Shown here: positions 11,314-22,010 of the stretch, piece after piece
How the letters are laid out: each line of letters opens with the position of its first letter
How positions within the stretch are numbered: the first letter of the stretch is position 1
Source of the DNA: Hysterangium stoloniferum
Taxonomy: Eukaryota > Basidiomycota > Agaricomycetes > Hysterangiales > Hysterangiaceae
Length of the DNA stretch: 64,000 nucleotides
Direction of reading: 5' to 3'
Assembly: GCA_015178975.1 (NCBI GenBank)
Contig: WHVD01000031.1
Location: 682,001 to 746,000, forward strand
Notes under the pieces: generated by a model
Database searches by the model: none
What the model was told of the DNA's origin: nothing
Seen by the model: only the letters and a program-made list of their open reading frames with translations
Program-made: the position numbers and the translations under genes

Positions 11314-11899
11314 AGATGCTGCGGTTGAAAAATGACTGGTTGCTTCATCAATTTTCAAATTGATAGTGAACACCTGGGATCCATCCATTTTTATAGCTCT
11401 GATAAGTGCAGCAGCATTGATAAAAGGAATAGATGAAGGTGCCATGGGTTCTGGGGAAGCCATGGGTGCCATAGGGATCACAAGGGCCACTGAGGCAGGT
11501 GCTGGGAAATGGGTGCCATGGAGGCCATGTTAGATACAGTTATCTTGAGCACTGTGGGTGTCTGGAAAGTTATACTGCTTGATACCTAGTCAATCAATGG
11601 ATTGTATTGGGTAAGCCAGTTATGTCCTAGGACAACTGAGCAACTTGAGTCTAACTGGTTTACATAGAAAGTGACCAACTGAGATGTTCCACATGGGAAC
11701 TGGATAGATCGGTTGCAAGCTTGGGTGATAACCAAATTGCTTGTGTCATTGAAAAGTCAGAGTCCAACCAGATTTATTAGGTAAGGTGACAACAGATTTT
11801 GTTACATGAATTTTGTATATAAAAAACAACGAGTCAAGCCAGAATCTATGAGTGCTGAGAAAACAAATTTCAGGATCATATTAGACATGAGTTTAATAA

Positions 11900-12700
11900 A
11901 AAATGAGTGAGAGTTCAAAAGAGCAGATGTATTAAGACAAGTAAACTCATGAATGTGCAGAGAGGTAATGCAACCTCCAATCCCTGCAGAGTCTGTGGGG
12001 GTTGCTTACTTTTTCTTTGGATCAGAAGCTGGTTTGTCCTTCGACAGGGATTCTGTGGAGGAAGTCTTGGCTGTACAACCTTTTGCAGAGTTTGCTTTTG
12101 CCAACAGACATTCTGGAACTCAATGACTGAGTTTTCCACACAAGAGACAAAGGCTGTTGTCCATATTATGCTGCCTTTCTTGTGGGGTAAGTTTGCCAGC
12201 AGGTCTGAGCTTACCTGTAAGGTTGGGTTTTCTAGTTTGCTTCCCAGGTTGATGACCCTTGTTGTTGTTGTTGTTGGAAGACTTTTTATCATTCTTCTAG
12301 TTGGATTGCATGGGGTTTTGGTTGCTGGTAAATGGGGTATTGTTGTTGGGCTTGTTGACTGTGGACATGTGGGCAACTTCCACATGATGTTCCCAATAGT
12401 GTGCATCTGTGTTTTGAGCCTTGAGGTGCATACAGGACAATATTTGATTTCCAAAAATATGTATACAGGAAGCATGATATGCTCTCAGTAAGGGTCAAGG
12501 GCCATCAGCTTGATGTGCCTTGGCCAAACATATTAGTCTGTTGGAGACTACTACACCCATGGGAATGTCACATAGTACCGTGCGGCTGTTGAGATAATTG
12601 TAATCCAATCAGTAATGGTGTCTTATTGTGATAATATTGTTAGGGATTTAAGCCTACTCATGGTGGCACCATGAGATGCATGTTCAGTTCTCTATACTGC
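11900..12700 (-). pseudogene. Gypsy gag C-terminal part
   Basis: Minus-strand fragments correspond to the C-terminal half of gag: an Asn/Lys-rich linker (encoded by the ttgttgttgttgttg run near 12260), the zinc knuckle around 12150 and the gag-pro junction near 11950. The same region is preserved at 36740-37308 and in the chromovirus at 32.3-32.8 kb, which confirms the reading. Broken by several stops. Confidence 0.7.
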
Positions 12701-12759
12701 TCCCAATGCATATAGATGTAGTAATTTATGTTTCTTGAGTCCTTTCATATGTTTGGCTG

Positions 12760-13260
12760 ACCACCATGAATGAAATTCCTATGGAGTTGGGTGGACTCCA
12801 GTGCTGTCCTTCAGTCCCTCAGTTCTTATGTCAAGGTACATACATGTGGATATGTATTTCAAACAGTGGGAATTGTGTGGCATATAGATACACTAATGAA
12901 GGAAAACACACTGACCTTATTACAATTTGTGATTATTTTTGCTCTATGACTGGCCAAGCCTGTGGTGAAGAAAGTCAGTCCAAAATGCCAATGGACCATA
13001 CATCCTGGTGAAAACCATGTGGTAGGGTTGACAATTGAGGATGTCCCAGTCGTTGGTGCCACCGAAGATGATAACGACTAGTTGAGGACTTCTGTCAGCA
13101 TACTGGTAATTGATATTTGGATTACAAGGCAAAAAGAAATTGGAGGATGTGCTGATTGATGGCTCACAATGGAAGAATTAATGTCAGACAATGTATTTGA
13201 TCAGTCGGTGGCCTATGACACCAAAATGATATTGGGAGTAAATCAAGCACTAGGTTATAG
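12760..13260 (-). pseudogene. Possible SGNH/GDSL hydrolase fragment
   Basis: The minus strand at 13132-12944 reads SPQLVVIIFGGTNDWDILN, close to the block III motif of SGNH esterases (PxLVVIxxGTNDW). The following sequence (QPYHMVFTRMYGPLAFW) is compatible with the helix after it. No catalytic Ser or His block was found and stops occur nearby. An alternative is chance similarity. Low confidence. Confidence 0.3.
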
Positions 13261-13319
13261 TAGATTGTGTCGTAATAAGTACTCTGCATCTGACTCAATG
13301 TTTAGGTGGAAATGTCATA

Positions 13320-14870
13320 AGACTTGATGCCCTCCACCCTTGCCAAGATCAGTAGCAATCCCCACCTATCCCACTGCTGTTACCAACCTCTAATGGTATT
13401 ATTTACAGGAACTCTGGAACTTTCACCATCTAACACTAGGCTATATCAAACCCGATGGCTGAAATACGCAATTACAAAAAAAAAAAAAAAAACAGTTTTA
13501 AAGCTCTGATAACTTCTTACCTTTTTTTGGAAAGGCTCTGGACAGCAAAGAACTAATGGATGTTAGTAATGGTCTTATGCGTCCAGGCGATGTCGATGCT
13601 TCAGAACAATCATCGTACAGGGGAGAGCATGATTATATGCCCCTTGATAAGAGGCAATTGGATCAAGACGGACTCTATGACAGGTGAAAATATTTAAAGA
13701 TGTTTCACTGAAAACAAGACAAGCTGGGATATACATCTTCCCCTAGGACTTGTTTATATAATATCACTGTATCATGACAGCAAAACGTGACAATGTCTGC
13801 AGTCATCTATATTGAGAGGACAAACTTTCTACAAATTTTCCATGAAGAGATGCCCTCTCGTCATTAATTCCCTGAATGGGCGATGAATGCCTCCTGTCGC
13901 CACCTCTCCATTCTATACACAAATTCCACTCCACAAATCTTGTCGGTTAACCCCAGTCCAGTTTCCTTTCGCTGTTAGCATTTGGGACATCCCATGAAAC
14001 AAAAAATTTAGCACAACTTATTTGTTGTGTTATCAATGTATTCACATTAGCCATCTCTTCCCCCTCCACCCCAAAGCGAAGCATCTTGCTTTGGCCATGC
14101 TAGCCAAGGGAATTGGAAGAGCTGTCAGGGTGACTGGTTTGGACCCCATTACCAATTTACATAACTTTCTGTTATTGCAAATCTTTCCAGACTTCAAATG
14201 CTTCCTGATGTTTGGCAACTCTGCTAATTGTCATCTGTAGAACCTCAGCCCTTAACCAACTCTAATTTTGATCGAGGGGTCGGTCAGAAGAGCCCGTTTT
14301 GAACTAGTGTGCCTAAAACATCCGCCAATGTGATTGATGAGGTTAAGCTTGCTTTGTTATTGCCACAGAAGCAGTATTTGGACAGCAGCCGACAAGGAAC
14401 CATATATTTTTAAGCTGCATTAAGTATATCAAAATACCTAGTATCCCTGAGTTGGGAGTGCACTTTCAAGGATGAAAAAAAAGTTGATGTCCCTGTTCGG
14501 TTACACAATTTAATAGTACACTTGACTTGAATTGGATACAAAGAACTCATTGCAAATGTATGAAGTAGGTAGGACAAGTAGCTAGATTATATACCTATTC
14601 ACCAGCAATACCATAACCGGTTACCCATCCATCACGTGTGACACTGTTCATAAATCTAAAAAATCTAAGAGTTCCGGTTATGTTGACAGATTACAGCTTT
14701 ATGAACTTGACCATCTGTCTATTGGGAGGGAAAGTGATCGTCTGAGTCCCACGAGAAATTGGTCAGCATCATAATAAATTGAACTACACGTGGAGACCGA
14801 TTGTGAGTTATAGTTGTGTCTTAGAGAAGTAATGAGGCTGTTATGAGTCCTGCATTGGTTGTAGAATAGG
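13320..14870. other. Single-copy sequence with possible exon remnants
   Basis: No repeat hallmark was seen. A stretch at 13535-13683 reads openly on the plus strand (ALDSKELMDVSNGLMRPGDV and onwards) and ends at a plausible donor CAGGTGAAAA, so it may be an exon of an unidentified gene. An 18-base A-run lies at 13472-13489. From 13690 to 14870 nothing was recognised. Confidence 0.3.
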
Positions 14871-14889
14871 TTGGAATCCCATCTATATT

Positions 14890-15085
14890 TACGACTAGTG
14901 ATGTGCCAGGCCCAGCCCGAAGCTGCCAAGCCGTCAAAGCCGGGCCCTGTTGAGCCGGGCCAAGCCAGGCCCACACTAGACGGGCTGAAAGCCCGGCTTA
15001 CATTCCAGCAAAGCCTGAGCCCCAGGCTCAAGCCACGGCTTTGGGAGGGCTTTGAGACGGCTTTGCCACCGTCGCATGTGACACC
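14890..15085. repeat. GC-rich structured repeat, possibly hAT-type MITE
   Basis: An island of GGGCC/GGCCC and AAGCC/GGCTT motifs that can pair with one another extensively, starting at TAGTGATGTGCCAGGCCC. In fungi and plants, short hAT-derived elements have such GGGCCC-rich bodies and CAGTGATG-like ends. No second terminus or target duplication could be fixed. Confidence 0.4.
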
Positions 15086-15724
15086 GTCGATGCTTTGATC
15101 TGACCAATGGCAGACACCATCAATACTTTGATCCATTTCTCCTGCACTTCATATCCTATGCCAACTACACTACACTCTTGTTTCTACACTAGACTGAGGT
15201 GACGATACTACATTCCAACTGATATGATCCGGAGATACTTGGTAAGTATGTTATGAAGACATTGGTAAAACATTGGTAAGAAAAACTTCATTATATTAAC
15301 GGACGACTTTTGTGTTCCGCATATTGTCATGCTGGATGACATCGGAACTCGTTAATTACCGACCTCTAGTTCATCTTGTGACTTGTCAAAGGTGTCGATC
15401 ATGTGACCACAAATGGAGGACTTCATCGTTGCACACTTGTCAGACTCCAACAGATGATGATGTTGTTGTTATTACTGACATCAACTAAAGTATTGTTAAA
15501 TTTGATGATGAAACACACCTTTTTATAGGGGGAGTCCACCAATTATTGCAACTTTTCATATGAAGATGCTAATTGTGGACCATGCATTTGGAGGCTAATG
15601 TGTGTCAGAACCACTATACACCTCCCAGAGCACCAAACCTATAGTGTCAGGAGGTGCTACACTAACTGACACAAGACCTCGTGAGCATTGCTATGAAGCA
15701 CCCCTCCCCCTCCACTTACCACAA

Positions 15725-16393
15725 ATGGGTGGCCTCCTTGCTTTCTGTACCATTGCATTTGAGGTTTTCCTTGTTGCCAATGCCCTCGTGGAAAGCACCC
15801 CGCGTACTCACCGCCCCGCGGTTGAGAAAAGGATAAGAGGGCTACTGGCCCTTCATGATGTTCCTTGCAGTGGTAACGGTAAGCTGCATGTCAGAGCAGA
15901 TACTCCTTCCTCTGATCTCTCTCCATACATAATTTTGCCTAGATGGGCAACAATGTATACTGAATAATGAGTGCTGCCCTGCAGCCGATATAGTGTGCTG
16001 TATATGTCTATTTTTGCAACATTGATTTACACAGCACTCACGAGTATCCTTAGCCGTGGCTTCAGGAGGAGGGTGTTGTCCACCAGGGTCGGTTTGATTA
16101 TTTATATTTTCCTTTTTCCTTGTCATTTCTGACCGACTTTTAGCTTCTTTTGCGATAACAATGATGGTTGCTGCCTGGACGGAAAGGTTTGCACTGGTCC
16201 ACCTCCTCCTCCTATCACTGTCCCTCCTCTGTCTACCAGCACCGTGCCTCCGCCGCTACCATCACCTCTGTCCCCTCTCTACCTTCCATTTCCTTTGCCC
16301 CCCTCCACCGACCTCAACCTCAACCTCAACCTCAACCTCAACCTCAACCTCAACCTCAACCTCAACCACTCACATCGATGGTTTCAGCAGTAG
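15725..16393 (+). CDS. Small secreted cysteine-rich protein with Pro-rich tail
   Basis: Four exons are proposed: 15725-15878, 15943-15992, 16035-16087, 16144-16393, with GT...AG introns of 64, 42 and 56 bp and consistent phases. The start at 15725 gives a signal peptide (MGGLLAFCTIAFEVFLVANA), followed by a basic propeptide-like segment. The mature part has paired cysteines in repeated contexts: NDGQQC, NECCPAAD, GGGCCPPGFFCDNNDGCC and GKVCTGPPPPP. CC-P-G-x-C blocks ending in CTGPPPPPIT are common in Agaricomycete surface proteins, often GPI-anchored; their function is not known. The C-terminus is Pro/Ser/Thr-rich and then a Leu-Asn run encoded by a CCTCAA microsatellite. No GPI signal is seen before the stop at 16391, so a further exon or a frameshift in the microsatellite is possible. 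Intron 2 has a weak donor. Confidence 0.6.
16312..16377. repeat. (CCTCAA)n microsatellite inside the coding tail
   Basis: About eleven perfect hexamers. In the frame of the Cys-rich gene they encode alternating Leu-Asn. As a hexamer it keeps frame on length change, so the tail can vary between strains without breaking the gene. Confidence 0.9.
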
Positions 16394-16770
16394 CACAAAC
16401 CTTGGTGGATGTGAAAGCACCTCTTTCAACTTTCCCCCCACCATTACACCTGTCACTATCGTTGCGTATGTGCGCTTCCGTGAGTATGGGATACTATGAT
16501 TGACGTGTATCATTTTTTATTAGCCCGTCGTTAAATCTAACCACTACTGTGAGTTCAGGTGCAGGTACTGGCATAGGAAATGGAAGTGGGGGTGTTGCTA
16601 TCAGTATTTCTGTATGGAAAGTCACCGCTTTTCCCTTGTTGCTGGCGTTCTTCTTCCTCTGAGGATAATATAAATGCCTTAAGGTTTCAAAAACCTTCCA
16701 TTTGTCGTTTGTTATGTATTTAGCTAAGTATCCCCCACCATAGCTAATGGTTTCATACAAGGTTGTGACC

Positions 16771-16830
16771 TGTGGGGCAAGCCCCCACTACCCCCCACTA
16801 CCCCCCACCACTCCCCACCACCCCACAGCT
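16771..16830. other. Hairpin and C-rich tract, candidate Helitron 3' end
   Basis: TGTGGGGCAAGCCCCCACTA forms a GC-rich hairpin and is followed by CCCCCACTA repeats. It lies about 0.4 kb downstream of the helicase in its direction of transcription, where a Helitron 3' terminal hairpin would be expected. No clear CTRR end was seen. Confidence 0.35.
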
Positions 16831-17169
16831 TTACCCTGTATCAACAATTCTAAGTATTTATTTAGGGCATGTAATCTTACTCAGAAAAACTTATTTTAAT
16901 TGATTAAAGATTATTAATTATATATATATATATTATACAATGATATACCCTTGTGAATTGTTAGAACTGAGCTTTAGACACTTGAAAACCATTGTCCTGA
17001 TCTTCTCCTGAACCTGGTTGACATCTGGTTTATTATGTCTCTATGCATGTCCTTGTTTCGTCCCAGCCTTTTCCTAAGTATGGCCATCACTGTCTTGTTT
17101 CTTGCTTGCCTGTTTTGTCTTTTTGTCCTGCTGGATTAGTCTCCTTTCACAACCTTGCTGAATACTTAC

Positions 17170-20100
17170 TCATGGATCAATAATAACATGCTTAAACACT
17201 ACATTTGCAGTCATATCAGTGTCATGGAGTAGGAGTTTCACACTTTCCCAATTTGTCCCTCTTGAAACACCAACATAAAACTGTCTATGTGAGAATACAG
17301 GAGTACACAGATCCAATCCAACTAATTTTAAAGATTGATTCTGTGACTTATTGATAGTTATAAAAAATGCTAGCCTGACTGGAAAGTGCCAATGATGCAG
17401 TTCAAATGGCACTTGTTTTGGAGTTAGAATAATTGTTATTTGTGGGATGAATGCCAGCTCCCCTGCTGAAGATCCTGTAATGATCTTTACTTGAAGTACT
17501 CTGTGAGTCACTTGTCTTAACCACAGTCTTGTTCCATGACAGAGTCCTTGTACTGGATCCAAGTTTCAAAGAAGCACCAATGGCACTCTAGGTTTCAAAT
17601 GCAATTTACTTGGTGACAATCCTCCAAAATTAATTGAGTTTAAGTACTCAGTAGGATATATGTAATGTCTTATTGCCTCCATCTTTGACTGTCTACACTG
17701 TAGTAGGTGTGCCCAATCCCTGGAACTTTTTCAAAGAGCATGTCATTGATTTAATCTGCATCTGAATTTTGAGGACAGAGAATGACCTGTTCCAAGAAAA
17801 AATCATCAGTAAGAATCTCAGGTTATGTATGTTTGGATAAATAGTTGAGACTAAATTATCCACTGTTGGTCCACATAGCATGTGCTCAGGCACTTTAAAC
17901 ATATTATTGAGAGGCATGTCATTTCCATGTCCAACATCCAAAAGTGACTGAGCAAGAACAGCATTCTCTTCATCAGTAGGATCTACATGCATATTGTTGT
18001 AAGAATATATGATGGGATTTCATGTGGGTGAAGAGGTGACAAAGCCCTTAACTAGAATACAACCCATGACTAAGCTACTGTATAGTACACAATTAGCCGA
18101 GTGTTGACGATGTGCAACACTATGACTTCTAACATGCCCACTTTGCATGTCGTTGAGAGCTCTAGTAGATCCATACATACCAGGCAAAACCTTAAACATC
18201 CTTTTAACATTAAAAATAAATTGTGTTCACTTGGTGAAAATCTTGAAACTACCCGCTGCACCCACTAGATACAAAATCCGTTCAAAAAAGTTGAGAAACC
18301 CACTGCACTGCGCCATTAGACACAAGATCTTCCAAAAATCCATCCAATCCACTGTGCCCACTAGACATGATATTCATCCAAAACTTGAAAATATGCTGCA
18401 CCCACTAGACACAAAAATCATCTGGTATATTTGGTGTCGAATCATACCTCAGAGCATCCCTTGCTCCTAGTATGCATTCCCCCAACCTCCCAGACCACAC
18501 CTCTGCTACGTTAGCGTCAAATGGTACCTTCGGCTCACAATTCCTAGTACACATCCACCTAACCTCCCGGATTTCACATGCTAGACTGCAGAGCCCTGCT
18601 CACAACTCCTAGTCCCCACAAATAACAGAATACTTCTGCCTGGCCATTCGTGGGACAACAGACCTACTTTGCAAAGGTTGGTTCACAGAACTCAAAGTCG
18701 AATGTTGTTGTCTTCATCAAACCCATAGATGTACTTGGAACAGGTACAACAATATGTGAGTCCATTCCCAATAAACCACACTCCATATACAGCTACCACT
18801 CCACAGTTTCATTACTAGTCCCAATGCTGCACTTTGTAAGTCCACCTCTCATTGCACTCAAAGATCAAAGGTGAGTGGCTTGACAATGACAAAAGGATAG
18901 TTTGGATGTAGTAGCAGTAGTTAGGAGGATATCTGAAAACTATTAAGTATACCAAATTCTAATATACTCTAAAGGTCATTTAAACATCTGAGATGTGATT
19001 CAAACATAATTTGGTTTTTAAAACTTTTTAAAAGTTTTAAACTCTCTCATACATTACAAACTAAAGAATCTTTCCGGATACGAGTAGACAATAAAAAAAT
19101 TAGTAGTTTGAAACACTAATGCTTTTAAAAAATAGATACTTTTAGATAGTCCATTCCATGCATATGTATATCATTGGCACCTCTAAATACATATGTATTA
19201 CTTTGGAATGGATCTGTCAATCTAAACAGATTTCTACTTGATTCAACATAAAATATATAGGTGGTTTCACTTAATAAAGAAGGTCATAGGATGAAAAATT
19301 TCCAATGACATCTCATATATTTTACTAGGAAATAACTACAGTTTAGTTTTTAAAAAACAAATTAACAACAAAAGTATTAGCAAGTATTTACATAACTTGG
19401 AAAACCATATACAATAGGTTCTATTAATTGACTCTGAATTATTTAGGATGTAATATGGAGAATTGTTTCTTATGATTGGTGGCTAACAATATAATAGTCT
19501 CAGAATAGATACTGCTATTTAAAGATGGAGTTTTGTAGCAATTTTGCTTTTATTAGTAAACATTTGATATTATAGTAATTATAAACACCCTCCTTAAGCA
19601 AATTAGAAGCAACTGGCAGGGCCCATAACCTGTAAGAATATATGACAGGATTTCATGTGGGTGAAGGGGTGACAAAGCCCTTAACTAGAATACAACCCAT
19701 GACTAAGCTACTGTATAGTACACAATTAGCCGAGCATTGACGACATGCAACACTATGACTTCTAACAATTGTCAGTCAAAACAGAGTCTTGACCTTGTTC
19801 CAAAGGTGAGACTGAGATACATACACTGATAATACCTTCTTTTGAACCTTTAGGAATGACAGACAATGTCTGTTGAAAGTCACCACCTCATGCCACTGTA
19901 ATGCCTCCAAAAGGAATAGCCTTGTTAAGAATATCTATAAGGATCTGATCAACTGCCTCACAGGCAAAGCAATTCTACATTGGAACCTTATCCCAAATAA
20001 TAAGGCTGACCTCCTTCATCAGATTGGCCTTATCTGAGCCTTTCTTCATTGTACAGATGGATATCTCATCAACCTCAAGGGGAATTTGAAACATGCTGTG

Positions 20101-22010
20101 AGATCTCCACCCACCACTCAAAAGAAGTTGCCCCCTTGACACCTGTAAGAAATGTATGTATGTAAGAAGAACCTTGGGCCACTTGAGAATCCTGCAAAAT
20201 GAATGTGTCCAATGGCAAATCCTCTTTTCCTTGTATTCCATTTTCTGTTTTTGAATAAACTCAACACAGTGAAGTAAATTAACTGCTTTCTCATTAATGC
20301 ATATGGCATTTTTAGAATTGGCCTCAAAGTATGCCATCAACTTGGTCTTAGAATGGCAGGTAGTATCCAAAGCCTCTTCTGGACCCTCCATGCTATCGAA
20401 GATAACTGACTGTTGATTCTGTAAATGCACAGGGAGGGCTATGACAGCAGGTATTTGAGTATGTATCTCATTTTCCAAAAGTTTCTAAAATGCTTCATGT
20501 GCACTGATATAGCAGGCATCAATATATTGTTGAATTTCATCCTTTTTATTTCCAAACTCCATTGTTGTGTGATCATGTCCTTTGTATATAAACTTGTGAA
20601 TATATCTAATGGAGTGAACATTGAAAGTCATCTTGACTTGATATGACATTCTAGAATGAGAAGAAGGATACCACAATAAGGGACAATATTTCAATTGTCC
20701 AGCTCATGACCTCTGACTTTATATTTTCTGCCATCCTCATTACTACTTGTAAATTCACAAAAGGGTTTGGAAAAATGCTTTGTGCACTTGTTATCTTTGA
20801 TACATTTTTCACCACATACCTGAGTCATGAACTCAGGTAGCAACTGATAAAGCTTTGGATACTTGTCTTGATCAGGAAACTCTGCAGATATCATAGAATC
20901 AACTTCTGCAGGAGTCCAAAGTTTTGCCCCATCTTCAAACCATATGAGTAAATGAGGCAGTCCATGCTTCTGAAATTCAATTGTATAGACACAGGCAACT
21001 GTTTTTCCAAGGATACTTTTCTTCATAATCAGATGAAGCAAGTGTGCCTTTTCCATGCAAAAACATGTGACACTATACCTGGGCAATCAACAGCAGTTTG
21101 CCCTGGAAAAAGTGCTTCAGTGATTTCCCTCCATTTGGGATTGGCTGTCATAGTAATAAACATGTATACTAGTGTGATATAGCCAGTGAATTTTGCAAAT
21201 TTTCCATCATATCCCAACTGCTGCCTTGGAAGGTTGCTGGCAGTATAAATCTACTTCCAATTTCATTTGGCTCAGGTTGCTGGTTATTATCCTGTACTGT
21301 GAAGACATCAACTACCTGATGGTACATTTTTGCCTGTAAAGTGCCTTGATTGTGTCTTATCAATGATAACCTGCTTTGCTCTGCTGCTGCCCATGCATCT
21401 ACAATGTATTGCTGGAGCAGTTTTCCACCCCTCAGAATTGTTGTTGCTTCACCAATTCTTTGAAAGAGTCAATAAGAATAATATTTTATCTGAGAGACTT
21501 TTTTCTTCTTTTTCTTCTTCTGTCTATCCTCTGTCACTTGTTCAGCTTGTTCTGCTTCAAGTTCTTCACTAATTCCTTGCACCTCCTGCTCCATAGCTGG
21601 CTCAGGAGGTGGCACTGCATCATCAACTGGTACATATATCTATTTGCTCATGTGTGAGAGATACAACTTGGGGAACCACTTCAGGTTGAAGAATCACCAC
21701 CTCTGGAAAGTCAGGTACTATCTCCTCAGGAGCTGGTTCAAGGATGTCTGCCTCTGGAGCAATCTCCTCAATGGCTGCTGGGACTGTGGCTATCTCAGCA
21801 TGGAGTGATCGATTTGGATAGGGAATATCCCACCCTGATAATAAACACAATGTCCCATCTGTAAGTAGAAGTACCATGCCCTGGGAGGATGATTGCCAAT
21901 TCATCCCCTATTGGAATGTTGTATCATCTTGGATCTGTATGAGCCTTATATGTCAGCCTGATCTGGCACTGAGGAGTGATTGGTTAGTCTCTCAGACATG
22001 TCATAGCCTA
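17170..22010 (-). mobile_element. Helitron, Rep-helicase coding part, inactive
   Basis: Read on the minus strand: an N-terminal segment with YNIP and DELAI motifs (about 21900); NEIGSRFILPATFQGS and FITMTANPKWREITEALFPGQ (21360-21030), typical of the region before the Rep catalytic site; EFQKHGLPHLLIWF (about 20950), where the HxH of rolling-circle Rep proteins should be but reads HLL; then SF1 helicase segments, with MEGPEEALDT at 20380 and the C-terminal blocks LLDVGHG (17940), DPVQGLCHGTRL (17560) and INKSQNQSLKLVGLDL plus a YVGVSRGT motif (17350-17260). Stops and frameshifts occur throughout. A small LTR element (17998-19767) interrupts it. Helitrons move by rolling-circle replication via this protein. 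Confidence 0.85.
17998..19767 (-). mobile_element. Complete miniature LTR element (TRIM-like), target duplication ATTGT
   Basis: Two 137-bp direct repeats (17998-18134 and 19631-19767) start TGTAAGAATATATGA and end TTCTAACA; they differ at a handful of positions. ATTGT flanks the whole element on both sides, and removal restores the Helitron reading DNMHVDPTDEEN. The 1.5-kb interior has no credible coding sequence, so mobility must be supplied in trans. Next to the right LTR, on the minus strand, GGTTATGGGCCC resembles the complement of the initiator-tRNA anticodon arm (a half-tRNA primer site as in some copia elements). The interior contains four spaced copies of a ctgcacccactagacacaa motif (18255-18420). 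Confidence 0.88.

Larger units (their letters stand above)
8647..12700 (-). mobile_element. Ty3/gypsy retrotransposon remnant A (gag, protease, RT, RNase H part)
   Basis: Read from high to low coordinates: degraded gag with a CCHC zinc knuckle (CLLCGKLSH...C) near 12150; a protease relic near 11600-11800; the linker DFADVFSK at about 10600; RT with [18 protein letters not shown] and catalytic YLDD at 9255-9560; then connection and RNase H relics ending at 8647. Integrase is missing because an LTR truncates the element. Two solo LTRs sit inside (9889-10504 and 10647-11313); both have perfect target duplications and their removal joins the coding sequence again. Many stops and frameshifts make it inactive. 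Closely related to the chromovirus at 29-34 kb. Confidence 0.85.

Noticed and set aside
11907..12491. Plus-strand frame of 194 codons
   Set aside because: It is antisense to gypsy gag, whose zinc knuckle and linker are clear on the minus strand.
13472..13489. A-run as a poly(A) tail of a retroposed gene
   Set aside because: No target duplication and no recognisable cDNA upstream.
18070..18874. Short frames inside the TRIM
   Set aside because: No similarity to gag or pol and no conserved motif; treated as non-coding.
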